NCBI RefSeq assembly: GCF_016917755.1
Contig: NZ_CP070326.1
Span: forward strand, 1,302,001 to 1,366,000
Length of the DNA: 64,000 nt
Origin: Streptomyces noursei
GTDB lineage: Bacteria; Actinomycetota; Actinomycetes; Streptomycetales; Streptomycetaceae
Direction of reading: 5' to 3'
Shown here piece after piece: positions 8,585 to 17,169 of this stretch. Position 1 is the stretch's first letter. Each line of letters opens with the position of its first letter. Made by a program: the position numbers and the translations under genes. Below the pieces are notes generated by a model. The model made no database searches, had not been told where the DNA came from, and saw only the letters and a program-made list of their open reading frames with translations.

Positions 8585-10246
8585 ATGACCCCGCCCTTCA
8601 CCCCCCTCTGGGCCCGTTGGCGGCCCGCCGAAGATGCCGCGCCGCACGCCTGGGTCGATTGGCCGGGCCCGGTGGTCGCCGCGGGGGCCGTGCCGTGGCG
8701 GGGCGGCACGGCGTACGCGAGCATCGGCTTCACCACACCGCACCGGCTGACGGTCCTGGACGCCGCCACCGGGGAACGACTGGCGCCTGCCCTGCTCTGC
8801 GACGCCGATCGGGATGTGTTCGCGCTGGCCGCCGGCCCCACCTCGCTCGTCGCCGTGGGAAAGCACGACGTCGTCGAGCCCCTGAACCACGTCCGCGACT
8901 CCTTGACGCACGAGGGGGCCGCCGAGGTCAGGCTCGTGGCCGCGGTGAGCGGTTCGGCCGAACCCCGGATCGTGACCGCGCACTCCTTCGAGGGGATCAG
9001 GGTCTGGGATGCGGTGACCCGGACGTGCCGGGCCGTGGTGCCGCTGCCGGAACTGGCGAGCCCGGGATGCCTTTGTGCGGGGCTGCTCGCGGGCACGACG
9101 CACATCGCGGTGAGCGAGGGAGCGCAGGTGTCCGTCCACGAGGCGGAAACCGGTCGGCTGGTCGCGCGCTGGACCGCCGCGGAGTCCGAGGTGACGCGGA
9201 TGAGTTGGGCGCACGGGTGGGTGGAGGGGGGTGACGCGGTACTCACCGCGGACGCCAACTCCCGCCTGCGGGCGTGGGATCCGCGTACGGGCGAGCCGCT
9301 CGGCCGGGCATGGCCGCTTCCCGACCGGCCGCTGCACCTCAGTGCCACCGTGCTGGACGCGGGTGGCACCAGGATTCCCCTGGTGGTCTGTGCCCACGGC
9401 GACGGCGTGCGCGTGCTGCGCACGGATACCGATCAGGTGCCGCTCGACCTTCGGGTGGGCGCTCGGGCACGTACCGCCCATCTCACCGCGGACGGGCTGC
9501 TCCTGCTCGGTACCTCTGCCGGGCCCCTCGCCCTCCGTCTCGACACCGGGCGGCTGGCATCCGCGTCGGAGGAGGCGCCGGGGGAATGCGTCGACCTCGA
9601 TCCGGCCGGCTTCCCGGTGCCCGAACGGGGCACGCACGAGGCCGCGCACGAGACCCCGCGCGCTGCCGCCGCGCTGCCGTCGCACTCCGATCTCGTCGCG
9701 CTCTGGGGGGCCGACCACGTCCTCGTCCTCGGCGCGGACCTGGTCAGCGCCGACCTCGACGCGCAGGGCCGTGAGGTGTTGTGCGGCACCGGCCTGCCGC
9801 TGTCGCCCGTCCCCGGTCTGTCCCTGGACCAGGACCTCGTCACGGACGGCCCGGCGCCGCTGGACGAGGTCGGGGTGGGGCCGGTGGGTCCGGACGACTC
9901 CGACGACACGGAGCTCCCCGAAGGGCTCGACGGTTACCACTGGTTGGGGACGTGGCACGACGACGATCTGGTGCTGAGCCCGACCGGAGCCGTGGAGATC
10001 GTCGGTGCGGAGACCGAGTACGAGGAGGCACAGCGACTCAACAGCGGCCTCGGTACGTTCGTCGCCTTCGCCTACGAGTTCGCGCTGGTCGCTCTGCAGC
10101 AGGAGCCCGAGTACGGGCTCGAAGCCCGGGAGGCGCGCGTCGAGCGCCTGGAACGGCGCCTGCGCGCGGTGGACGCGACCGCGTTCGCACCGGGCAGTGC
10201 CGAGCACTGGCGCGATGCGCTGAGCGATCTCGAAGCGGGGATGTGA
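8585..10246 (+). CDS. WD40/beta-propeller-like protein of unknown function
   Basis: 553 residues, ATG with GGAG about 9 bases upstream. The body is built of repeated beta-rich units with Trp-Asp like ends: GIRVWDAVTRTCR near residue 140, RLRAWDPRTGEPLG near 229, and other weaker repeats, consistent with a seven-bladed propeller. The C-terminal 80 residues are charged and probably helical. There is no signal peptide, so it should be cytoplasmic. No catalytic motif is seen; propellers of this type usually act as protein-binding scaffolds. It stands alone between the MFS gene and the convergent photolyase gene, with a strong hairpin after its stop. Confidence 0.75.
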   Translation: MTPPFTPLWARWRPAEDAAPHAWVDWPGPVVAAGAVPWRGGTAYASIGFTTPHRLTVLDAATGERLAPALLCDADRDVFALAAGPTSLVAVGKHDVVEPLNHVRDSLTHEGAAEVRLVAAVSGSAEPRIVTAHSFEGIRVWDAVTRTCRAVVPLPELASPGCLCAGLLAGTTHIAVSEGAQVSVHEAETGRLVARWTAAESEVTRMSWAHGWVEGGDAVLTADANSRLRAWDPRTGEPLGRAWPLPDRPLHLSATVLDAGGTRIPLVVCAHGDGVRVLRTDTDQVPLDLRVGARARTAHLTADGLLLLGTSAGPLALRLDTGRLASASEEAPGECVDLDPAGFPVPERGTHEAAHETPRAAAALPSHSDLVALWGADHVLVLGADLVSADLDAQGREVLCGTGLPLSPVPGLSLDQDLVTDGPAPLDEVGVGPVGPDDSDDTELPEGLDGYHWLGTWHDDDLVLSPTGAVEIVGAETEYEEAQRLNSGLGTFVAFAYEFALVALQQEPEYGLEAREARVERLERRLRAVDATAFAPGSAEHWRDALSDLEAGM

Positions 10247-10256
10247 GAGAGGGCGT

Positions 10257-10283
10257 GCGGGACGGTCGTCGCAGCCGTCCCGC
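10257..10283. terminator. Bidirectional terminator between convergent genes
   Basis: GCGGGACGG (10257-10265) pairs with CCGTCCCGC (10275-10283), a perfect 9-bp stem with a 9-base loop, placed between the stop of the beta-propeller gene and the stop of the photolyase gene. No T-run follows, as is common in Streptomyces. Confidence 0.7.
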
Positions 10284-11659
10284 TACGCCCCCTTGCCGCG
10301 GGCGCGGCGGAACCGGTCGAGCCCGGTGGAGAGGCTGACGATCGGGTCGGGGTAGTCGAGGTCGACTCGGTCCGCAGCGGGAAGTTTCCAGGGCTCGTGC
10401 ACCAACCGCGGTGGCAGTCCGGCGAGTTCGGGGACCCAGCGGCGGACGTAGGCACCGTCCGGGTCGTACTTCTTGCTCTGGGTCACCGGGTTGAGGACCC
10501 GGTTCGGCCGGGTGTCGGTGCCGGTGCCCGCCATCCACTGCCAGTTGAGCTGGTTGTCGGCCACGTCTCCGTCGACCAGCCAGTACAGGAAGTGGGCCGC
10601 GCCGATCCGCCAGTCGACGTAGAGGGTCTTGGTCAGGAAGCTGGCAACGAGGAGCCGGGCCCGGTTGTGCATCCAGCCCTCGTGGCGCAGTTGCCGCATG
10701 GCCGCGTCGATCACCGGGTAGCCGGTGCGGCCTTCGCGCCAGGCGTCGATGTCGGCGCCCGCGGTGCGCTCCGTGCGCCAGTGGTCGTGCTTGGTGCGGT
10801 AGTCGGCGTGCGCGGTCTCCGGACGGGCGGCGAGGACCTGGTGGTGGAAGTCCCGCCAGGCGAGCTGCCGGACGAACGCCTCGGCGCCCGCACCACCGTG
10901 CCGGCGTGCCCGGTGCACCAGTTCCACCGGGGACACCGTGCCGAAGTGCAGATGCGCGGAGAGGCGCGAGGTGGCGTCGGCGGCCAGGTCGTCGTGGGTG
11001 GTCCCATAGCCGTCGAGACCGCGCCGCCAGTACGCGGTGACCTGTTTGCGCGCCTGGCTCTCCCCGCCCGGCGGCAGGGCCGGGGACACCCCGACGTGGT
11101 CGCCGTGCGCCGGCACCTGCTCACCGCCGGCCCCCTCGGGGACGACGACTCGCCCCGGGGCGCGGACGACCGGGCGCAGTGGCGTCCGTGCCCAGTGCCG
11201 GTAGTACGGGGTGAAGACGGCGAAGTGGTCGGAGGAGGCGGGGGTCACCATGCCGGGCGGTACGGCGACGGTGACCGCGTCGTGCACGCACAGCCGCCGT
11301 CCCGCCGCCTCCAGGGCCGAGCGCAGCCGTTCCTCCCGGCGCGCGGCGAACCGGCTGTGCCCGGCCGCCATGTGCACCTCCTCGGCGTCCGTCCCGGTCA
11401 CCACCCGGCACACCTCCTGCACCAGGTCGCCGGAGCGCACGACGAGGTGGCCGCCCCGCTCGCGCAGCCCGGCGTCCAGGTCGGCCAGGCAACCGTCGAG
11501 GAAGGCGCGGCGGTTGGGCGCGACGAATCCGGCCGCCTCGACGGCGCGGTCCCGCACGAACAGCGGCACGACGGCGTCCGCGGCGTCCAGGGCCGCGCGC
11601 AGCGGCGGATGGTCGGTCAGGCGCAGGTCGGCGGTGAACAGGACAACCGAAACAGTCAT
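10283..11659 (-). CDS. phr: Cryptochrome/DNA photolyase family protein
   Basis: 458 residues from the ATG at 11659. The N-terminal alpha/beta antenna domain begins SVVLFTADLRLTDHPPL, the photolyase pattern of a strand followed by the DLR turn. The C-terminal FAD domain contains FVRQLAWRDF, GYPVIDAAMRQL, the helix with MHNRARLLVASFLTK, DVADNQLNWQWMAGTG and KYDPDGAYVRRWVPEL, all standard FAD- and DNA-binding segments. The enzyme should repair UV-induced pyrimidine dimers using blue light. Whether it is a CPD or (6-4) enzyme is not certain; the NQLNWQW segment and the bacterial class I layout favour CPD. Upstream lies a decayed remnant of an NAD(P)-binding gene. Confidence 0.92.
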   Translation of the reverse strand: MTVSVVLFTADLRLTDHPPLRAALDAADAVVPLFVRDRAVEAAGFVAPNRRAFLDGCLADLDAGLRERGGHLVVRSGDLVQEVCRVVTGTDAEEVHMAAGHSRFAARREERLRSALEAAGRRLCVHDAVTVAVPPGMVTPASSDHFAVFTPYYRHWARTPLRPVVRAPGRVVVPEGAGGEQVPAHGDHVGVSPALPPGGESQARKQVTAYWRRGLDGYGTTHDDLAADATSRLSAHLHFGTVSPVELVHRARRHGGAGAEAFVRQLAWRDFHHQVLAARPETAHADYRTKHDHWRTERTAGADIDAWREGRTGYPVIDAAMRQLRHEGWMHNRARLLVASFLTKTLYVDWRIGAAHFLYWLVDGDVADNQLNWQWMAGTGTDTRPNRVLNPVTQSKKYDPDGAYVRRWVPELAGLPPRLVHEPWKLPAADRVDLDYPDPIVSLSTGLDRFRRARGKGA

Positions 11660-11791
11660 GTGGGGCAGCCTCTCGCAGCCGGTCGTCGGGGACCGGTAGG
11701 GACGCTCCGTTCCTCGGTGCCGGCGGGGCCTGCGGATCCGGCCCGCCGGGCCCGCCTGCGGTGGGCGCGCGCTCGGCGGCGCGGACGATGT

Positions 11792-11965
11792 CGCGAGGAC
11801 CGGCACCGGCAGGATCAGTCTCCTGGGCAGGCCGGCCACGGCCGCACAGCGGCGCATCATGTCGAGGTAGGTCAGCGCCTCCGGGCCGCCGATGTCGAAG
11901 GCGCGGTTCACCTCGCGCGGCAGGGTCGCGCAGCCGGTCAGCAGCCGCAGGACGTCGCACGGCGG
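11792..11965 (-). pseudogene. Remnant of an SDR/NAD(P)H-binding protein gene
   Basis: In the frame upstream of the photolyase start about 55 codons read as real protein: LLTGCATLPREVNRAFDIGG, then LTYLDMMRRCAAVAGLPRRL and LPVPVL. This matches the middle of NAD(P)-binding, DUF2867-linked SDR proteins that I recall being encoded next to photolyases in Streptomyces. The segment lacks the N-terminal Rossmann motif, which would have to lie where the next SDR gene's leader now is, and after LPVPVL the sequence turns into low-complexity Arg/Pro codons. It is best read as a fragment left after deletions. Confidence 0.6.
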
Positions 11966-12062
11966 TGAGCCGTCGGTGAGCGTGCGGTGAGCCCGCCCCG
12001 CCATCGTGAGGGCATCGCCGGTCCGGCATCGAGGACCGGCCACCGAGAAGGGGAGTTCGGCG

Positions 12063-12827
12063 ATGGCTTCGTTGACGGGGAAGACGGCACTGGTGACGGG
12101 TGGCTCGCGAGGGATCGGCCGGGCGGTGGCGCTGCGGCTGGCCGGCGAGGGCGCGCTGGTCGCGGTCCACTACGGCGACAACGCGGAGGCGGCCGAGACG
12201 ACCGTGGCGCGCATCGAGGAGGCCGGTGGCCGGGCGTTCGCGGTGCGGGCGCGGTTCGGTGAAGACGGCGCCGTGGAGCGGCTGTTCGAGGGGCTGACCG
12301 CCGGGCTCGCCGGCCGGGGGCTGGACATCCTGGTCAACAACGCCGGCATCTCGTCGTCGCATGCGATCCGGGACGTGACGCCACCGGAGTGGGAGCGGCT
12401 GCTGGCGGTCAACGTCACGGCCCCGTTCTTCGTCATCCAGCGGGCCCTGCCGCTGCTGGACGACGGTGGCCGCATCATCAACATGGGGTCGACGGCCAGT
12501 CGTTTCGCGGTCTCGACGCAGATCGGCTACACGGTCACCAAGGCGGCGCTGGAGTCGTTGGCGCCGTCACTGGCCAACGAGCTCGGTCGGCGGGGCATCA
12601 CGGTGAACACGGTCGCGCCCGGGGCGGTGCGGACCGATCTGACCGCCGGCTACACCGCGATCCCCGAGGCGGTGGCGGGACTTGAGGCGATAACAGCGTT
12701 GGGGCGGCTCGGTGAGCCGGAGGACGTGGCCGACGTCGTCGGATTCCTGGCGGGGCCGCAGGGACGGTGGATCACCGGCCGGACCATCGACGTGTCGGGC
12801 GGTACGTATCTCGGCCCCCTCGTGTGA
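12063..12827 (+). CDS. SDR family NAD(P)-dependent oxidoreductase
   Basis: 254 residues, ATG with a strong GAGAAGGGGAG ribosome site. Classical SDR: TGGSRGIGRA cofactor loop (about residue 13), NNAG (about 88), catalytic Ser in MGSTAS and the YTVTK Tyr-Lys pair (about residue 158), and the PGAVRT loop. It should reduce or oxidise a carbonyl/alcohol with NADPH or NADH; the substrate is unknown. It is followed after 104 bases by a BTAD/ATPase regulator on the same strand. Confidence 0.88.
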   Translation: MASLTGKTALVTGGSRGIGRAVALRLAGEGALVAVHYGDNAEAAETTVARIEEAGGRAFAVRARFGEDGAVERLFEGLTAGLAGRGLDILVNNAGISSSHAIRDVTPPEWERLLAVNVTAPFFVIQRALPLLDDGGRIINMGSTASRFAVSTQIGYTVTKAALESLAPSLANELGRRGITVNTVAPGAVRTDLTAGYTAIPEAVAGLEAITALGRLGEPEDVADVVGFLAGPQGRWITGRTIDVSGGTYLGPLV

Positions 12828-12931
12828 GGCGGCGGCGGGTGGCGGGGCGTGCGGATCCCCATGCCCCCCGCGGTCCCCATCCGCGACCGCTCACGCACGG
12901 CCGGAGCGCCGGTCGATGAATAATCACCGGC

Positions 12932-15856
12932 ATGCGCTTCGGAATCCTCGGCGGTACGCAGGCGTGGCGGGACGACGGGGCGGAGGTGCCGCTGGGCGGT
13001 CCCGCGCGCCGGGCGCTGCTCGCCCTGCTGCTCGTCCGGCCCGGTGAGGTCGTCCCGGCCGAGCGGTTGGCCGACGGTGTCGGAGCCGCCGCCGGCGGTG
13101 CGGCGGCGGAGGCGCCGTCCGCCCATGCGCTCCAGTCCCAGGTGTCCCGGCTGCGCTCGGCCCTGGGCGGGACGGCGGTGATCGAGCGCAGTGGGGCGGG
13201 CTATCGGCTGGTCGTCGCCGCGCGGCACGTCGATGCCGGGCGGTTCGAGGAGTTGGCCCGGGAGGGCCGGTCGGCGTTGCGGGAGGGCGATGCGGGGCGG
13301 GCGCGGGCGCTGCTGCGCGAGGGGCTGGCCCTGTGGCGGGGGCCGGCGCTCGCGGACGTCGCCGACAGTGCGCCGGGGCGGGCCCCGGCGGCGCGGCTGG
13401 AGGAGTTGCGGCTGACGGCGCTGGAGGACCGGTTCGAGGCCGAGCTGATGATCGGTGAACACCGCGCGGCCGTACCCGAGTTGCGGGCGCTGCTGGACCG
13501 TCATCCGCTGCGGGAACGGCTCGCCGCGCTGCTGATGCGGGCGCTGTTCGCCGACGACGGGCAGGCCGCGGCGCTGGTGGTGTTCGAGCAGGTCAGGCGC
13601 CGCCTCGCGGAGGAGCTGGGCACCGGGCCGTCGGCGGAGCTGACCGGGCTGCACCGGGAGCTGCTGAACGCCGACGCCGCGCCGACGCCCACCGCGCCGC
13701 CCGCCCCGCTGACGGCCCTCGTCGGCCGCGCCGGGGAGGTGGTCGAGGTCGGTGAACTCCTGGGCGGGGCACGGCTGGTGACGCTGACCGGGCCGGGCGG
13801 CGTCGGCAAGACCCGGCTGTCCGTCGAGGTCGCCGCGGCGGCGAGCGGAGAGGTGTGCTTCGTGGAACTGGGCGCGCTGCGCGACGCGGCCCTGCTCCCG
13901 CAGACCCTGCTCGTCGCCCTCGGCCTGCGCGAACGGGGCCTGCACCTGACCCGCGACGACCAGGGCCCGCTGGACCGACTGCGGACGGCGTTGTCGGGGC
14001 GGAGCCTGCTGCTCGTGCTGGACAACTGCGAGCACCTGGTCGAGGAGGTCGCCCTGGTCGCGGCACGCCTGCTGGCGGCCTGTCCGCGCCTGCGGGTGCT
14101 GGCGACGAGCCGGGAGCCGCTCGGCGTCATCGGCGAACACCTGCACCCCGTGCGGCCGCTCGACGACCCCGCGGCCGAGGCGCTGTTCACCGACCGGGCC
14201 CGCGCCGTACGGCGCGCCTTCGTGCCCGACCCGGTCGCCGTACGACGTGTCTGTGCGGCCCTCGACAACCTGCCGTTGGCGATCGAGCTGGTGGCGGCCC
14301 GGCTGCGCACCCTGAGCCTGGAGGAGCTCGCGGCCCGCCTGCCCGACCGGTTGGCGGTCGCCGCGCGCGGCACCCGGGCGGCCGACGGGCGGCACCGGAC
14401 GCTGCGTTCCGCGGTCGCCTGGAGTTGGGACCTGCTCTCGGTGCCGGAGCAGCGGGCGGCGCGGCGCTTCTCGGTGTTCGCGGCGGGGGCGGGCGTGGAG
14501 ACCGCGCTGCGGGTGTGCGACACCGACGAGGAGACGCTGGAGTCGCTGGCCGACAAGTCGCTGCTGGACCGGTCCGGCGGGCGCTATCGCATGCTGGCCA
14601 CGATCCGTGCCTACGCCGCCGAACAGCTGGACGCCGCGGGCGAGACGGCGGCGGTGCGGCACACCCACGCGCGGACGGTGCTGGAGCTGGTGCGCGCCGC
14701 CGAGCCATGGCTGCACCGCAGTGAACAGCTGTCCTGGTTGGCGGTCCTGGCGGCGGAACAGCCCGAGGTAATGGCGGCCGTGCAGGGGGCCGTGGCCGCG
14801 TCCGAGACCTCAACTGCCCTGGAACTGCTGGCCTCGGTCGCGTCGTACCTGTGGATCCGCGGCCTGTCCGGCACGGTGGCGCCGCAGGCCGCGGCCCTGC
14901 TCGACGCCGTGGGGGACGCTCCCCCGCCCGGGCTCGACGAGGAGTACGCCGTGTGCGTGCTGTTGGCCGCCTCGGGCCCGCCCGGGAGCCGCGCGGTCTG
15001 GCACAGGCACCGGGCCTCGGCCGGGCGGGCGCTCGTCTCGGTGTGGTCGGCCGGGCGTGCGGGCCGCTGCCCGACCGCCCTCCTGTTGTGGATGATGCAC
15101 AACGCCGGCGACGGCGACGCACCGGGTGCGTTCGCCCTGGTGTCCGCCCAGCGCCACCGCCCCGACCCCTGGGTCAGTGCGGCCGCGCAGTATGTGACCG
15201 CTTTCGGCCCGCTCGGCGACGGGGACCTCGCCGAGGCCGAACGGGGCTTGCGCACGGCCGTCGGGCAGTTCCGCGCGCTGGGCGAACGCTGGGGCACCGC
15301 GCTGGCCCTCGATGCGCTCGCCGGCCTGGTCGGCGTGCGCGGCGACCAGGCTGCCGCGATCGCGCTGACCGACGAAGCGCTGGTCCTCGCCGAGCAGTTG
15401 GGTGCCTGGGAGGACCATGCCGACTTCCTCGTCAACCGGGGGGACCACCGGGTGACCACCGACCCGGTGGCGGCCCGCGCCGACTACGCGCAGGCCGCCG
15501 ACCGCGCGCACCGCGCCGGCAGCGCCACGGCCCTCGCCGCCGCCCAGCGCGGCCTGGCCGACCTGGCGCTGCTGGGCGGTGACCGCACCGCGGCGCAGCG
15601 CCTGTACGACCAGGCCCTGGAGCGCCAGGACCCGCACTGGGTGAGGGGCCTGGCCAACCGCATCCGGACGCTGGCCGGCCTGGCCCGGGTCGCCGATGCC
15701 TGCGGCGACCGCGCCGGGGCCCGGGCCCGCTATCGGCAGGCGGCCGAGGCGGCGAGCGCGTCCGGAGCGGCACCGCGAACGTCGTTGCCCGACGCGCTGC
15801 GCCTCATGGGCCTGCCGGCGTCCGTCGCCCAGGAGGTGGCCCGCCACCTGCCATAA
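12932..15856 (+). CDS. AfsR/BTAD-type transcriptional regulator with ATPase and TPR regions
   Basis: 974 residues. The N-terminal 95 residues are an OmpR-like winged helix (LGGPARRALLALLLVRPGE through QSQVSRLRSALG and GYRLVV). A BTAD helical domain follows (about 100-245: LREGLALWRGPALADV). Next comes an AAA/NB-ARC ATPase with Walker A GPGGVGKTRL (about 287) and Walker B LLLVLDNCEHL (about 360), then a helical, TPR-like C-terminal half. These proteins bind DNA as activators and use ATP binding for control. The target is unknown; the SDR gene just upstream and the small gene just downstream are the closest candidates. The start ATG at 12932 has only a weak ribosome site. Confidence 0.88.
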   Translation: MRFGILGGTQAWRDDGAEVPLGGPARRALLALLLVRPGEVVPAERLADGVGAAAGGAAAEAPSAHALQSQVSRLRSALGGTAVIERSGAGYRLVVAARHVDAGRFEELAREGRSALREGDAGRARALLREGLALWRGPALADVADSAPGRAPAARLEELRLTALEDRFEAELMIGEHRAAVPELRALLDRHPLRERLAALLMRALFADDGQAAALVVFEQVRRRLAEELGTGPSAELTGLHRELLNADAAPTPTAPPAPLTALVGRAGEVVEVGELLGGARLVTLTGPGGVGKTRLSVEVAAAASGEVCFVELGALRDAALLPQTLLVALGLRERGLHLTRDDQGPLDRLRTALSGRSLLLVLDNCEHLVEEVALVAARLLAACPRLRVLATSREPLGVIGEHLHPVRPLDDPAAEALFTDRARAVRRAFVPDPVAVRRVCAALDNLPLAIELVAARLRTLSLEELAARLPDRLAVAARGTRAADGRHRTLRSAVAWSWDLLSVPEQRAARRFSVFAAGAGVETALRVCDTDEETLESLADKSLLDRSGGRYRMLATIRAYAAEQLDAAGETAAVRHTHARTVLELVRAAEPWLHRSEQLSWLAVLAAEQPEVMAAVQGAVAASETSTALELLASVASYLWIRGLSGTVAPQAAALLDAVGDAPPPGLDEEYAVCVLLAASGPPGSRAVWHRHRASAGRALVSVWSAGRAGRCPTALLLWMMHNAGDGDAPGAFALVSAQRHRPDPWVSAAAQYVTAFGPLGDGDLAEAERGLRTAVGQFRALGERWGTALALDALAGLVGVRGDQAAAIALTDEALVLAEQLGAWEDHADFLVNRGDHRVTTDPVAARADYAQAADRAHRAGSATALAAAQRGLADLALLGGDRTAAQRLYDQALERQDPHWVRGLANRIRTLAGLARVADACGDRAGARARYRQAAEAASASGAAPRTSLPDALRLMGLPASVAQEVARHLP

Positions 15857-15864
15857 TCCGCACC

Positions 15865-16404
15865 ATGACTGCTTCGCCCCGCATACTGGCGGAATTCGCT
15901 CAAACGGCCAGGATCGGGCCGATCGGTTGCGGTGCCGCACTGCCCGAGTTGGTGGCGGCGCTGGGCCAGCCGTTCGTCGGCGACCCCGTGGACAGCACGT
16001 CCCGCTGGCCGCGCTGGTTCGGCTACGGCAATCTGCAGTTGGTCGTCTGTCAGTGCCGGCTGGTGGTCCAGGTCATCGTTCCGGTGTGGCACGGGGAGAT
16101 CGAAGTCCCCGACGCCCGGACGCACGCGATGGTCAGCCATCCGTCGGAGGTGACGTACTCGCAGTTCACCGCCGCGCTGGACGCTGTCGGGTGCGACTGG
16201 CGACGCGGGCAGGACCTGCCCTGGCAGTGGACCGTGGAGAGCGAGGTGGACGGGATCCGGACCGAATTCGTGTTCGTCACCACCGAGGGCCATGACGAGC
16301 CTCCGCTCGCGGACCCGGTGCTGAACAAGGCCGTCTCCTCCGCGTTCCACGACTGCCCGCCCATGACACCGGACCAGGAGGGCGACGACTTCGGCGTGGC
16401 CTGA
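15865..16404 (+). CDS. Hypothetical protein
   Basis: 179 residues, starting 8 bases after the stop of the BTAD regulator, so probably co-transcribed with it. The protein is soluble and looks like a mixed alpha/beta fold (LPELVAALGQPF, then RWPRWFGYGNLQLVVCQ and RLVVQVIVPVW strands). The pattern resembles small actinobacterial proteins of unknown role that are often linked to immunity or toxin-related genes, but I cannot place it in a family. Coding bias is normal for the region. Confidence 0.65.
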   Translation: MTASPRILAEFAQTARIGPIGCGAALPELVAALGQPFVGDPVDSTSRWPRWFGYGNLQLVVCQCRLVVQVIVPVWHGEIEVPDARTHAMVSHPSEVTYSQFTAALDAVGCDWRRGQDLPWQWTVESEVDGIRTEFVFVTTEGHDEPPLADPVLNKAVSSAFHDCPPMTPDQEGDDFGVA

Positions 16405-16511
16405 GCGCCTCAGGCGGGCCGCGCAAGCGCGTCGCCCGCTTCGACGCGGCCGGCGACGCCAGGACGCGCTGAACACGCCTCACCAGCGCCCGGATGACGC
16501 CCTGTCACCCA

Positions 16512-16547
16512 AGTTGCAAAATCCCCTTGCAAAGGCACTTTGCAACT
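16512..16547. promoter_or_regulatory. TTGCAAA operator cluster upstream of ArsR-type regulator
   Basis: AGTTGCAAA (16512-16520) and TTTGCAACT (16539-16547) are perfect inverted copies, with a third TTGCAAA at 16527-16533 between them. The cluster lies 14-50 bases before the ATG of the ArsR-like gene, in the expected promoter zone, and stands out in AT content. It is a likely autoregulatory site. Confidence 0.7.
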
Positions 16548-16561
16548 CCTAGCCTGCTCCC

Positions 16562-17125
16562 ATGGCAGAGCAACCGCCCGCGCAGGAGATCACCGACGTC
16601 GAGGCGCTGCGCGTCCTGGCGCATCCGATCCGACAGAAGATCGAGCAGTGTCTGCGCAAGGGGCCGGGCAACTCGGCCGGGCTCGCCAGGCAACTCGGCG
16701 AGAGCACCGGCCTGGTCAGCTACCACCTCAGGCAGATGGCCAGGCACGGCTTCGTCGAGGAGGTTCCGGAGCTGGCCAAGGGGCGGGAGCGGTGGTGGCG
16801 CGCGGTGCCGGGCGACCGGCGGTATCCGCCGTACAGCCGACAGACACCCGAGATGCGCGAGGCCCTCACCAAGATGCATCGGCTCAACCTCGCCGAACTC
16901 ATCGAACAGGCACAGCAGTTCGCCAAGGCGCGCGACACGCTCGGGCCGTGGGCCGACGCGGCGCTGTTCTCCCGGGCCACGCTGCGGCTCGACCGCGACC
17001 AACTCCGCGCGTTCTTCGAGGAGTACATCGCCCTCGTCTACCGCTACTCCCCGCCCGAGGGCGAGGCCGCGCCCGACGCGCGCGCCGTGCTCGTCCGCCT
17101 GCTCGGCTTTCCCGAGATCAACTGA
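16562..17125 (+). CDS. ArsR-type winged-helix transcriptional regulator
   Basis: 187 residues. The N-terminal 95 residues form a winged helix: ALRVLAHPIRQKIEQCL, then the recognition helix region LGESTGLVSYHLRQMARHG and the wing VPELAKGRERWWRAV. This is the HTH_20/ArsR-like pattern. The C-terminal part (about 100-187) is helical and probably a dimer or ligand domain; no cysteine pair typical of metal-sensing ArsR proteins is seen, so a metal sensor is unlikely. It is followed 44 bases later by a hydrolase gene, likely its target along with itself via the TTGCAAA sites. Confidence 0.85.
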   Translation: MAEQPPAQEITDVEALRVLAHPIRQKIEQCLRKGPGNSAGLARQLGESTGLVSYHLRQMARHGFVEEVPELAKGRERWWRAVPGDRRYPPYSRQTPEMREALTKMHRLNLAELIEQAQQFAKARDTLGPWADAALFSRATLRLDRDQLRAFFEEYIALVYRYSPPEGEAAPDARAVLVRLLGFPEIN

Positions 17126-17169
17126 CCGCTCCCTCCGCAACGCGTCTTCAGGGAAGGAGCCGCACCGCC

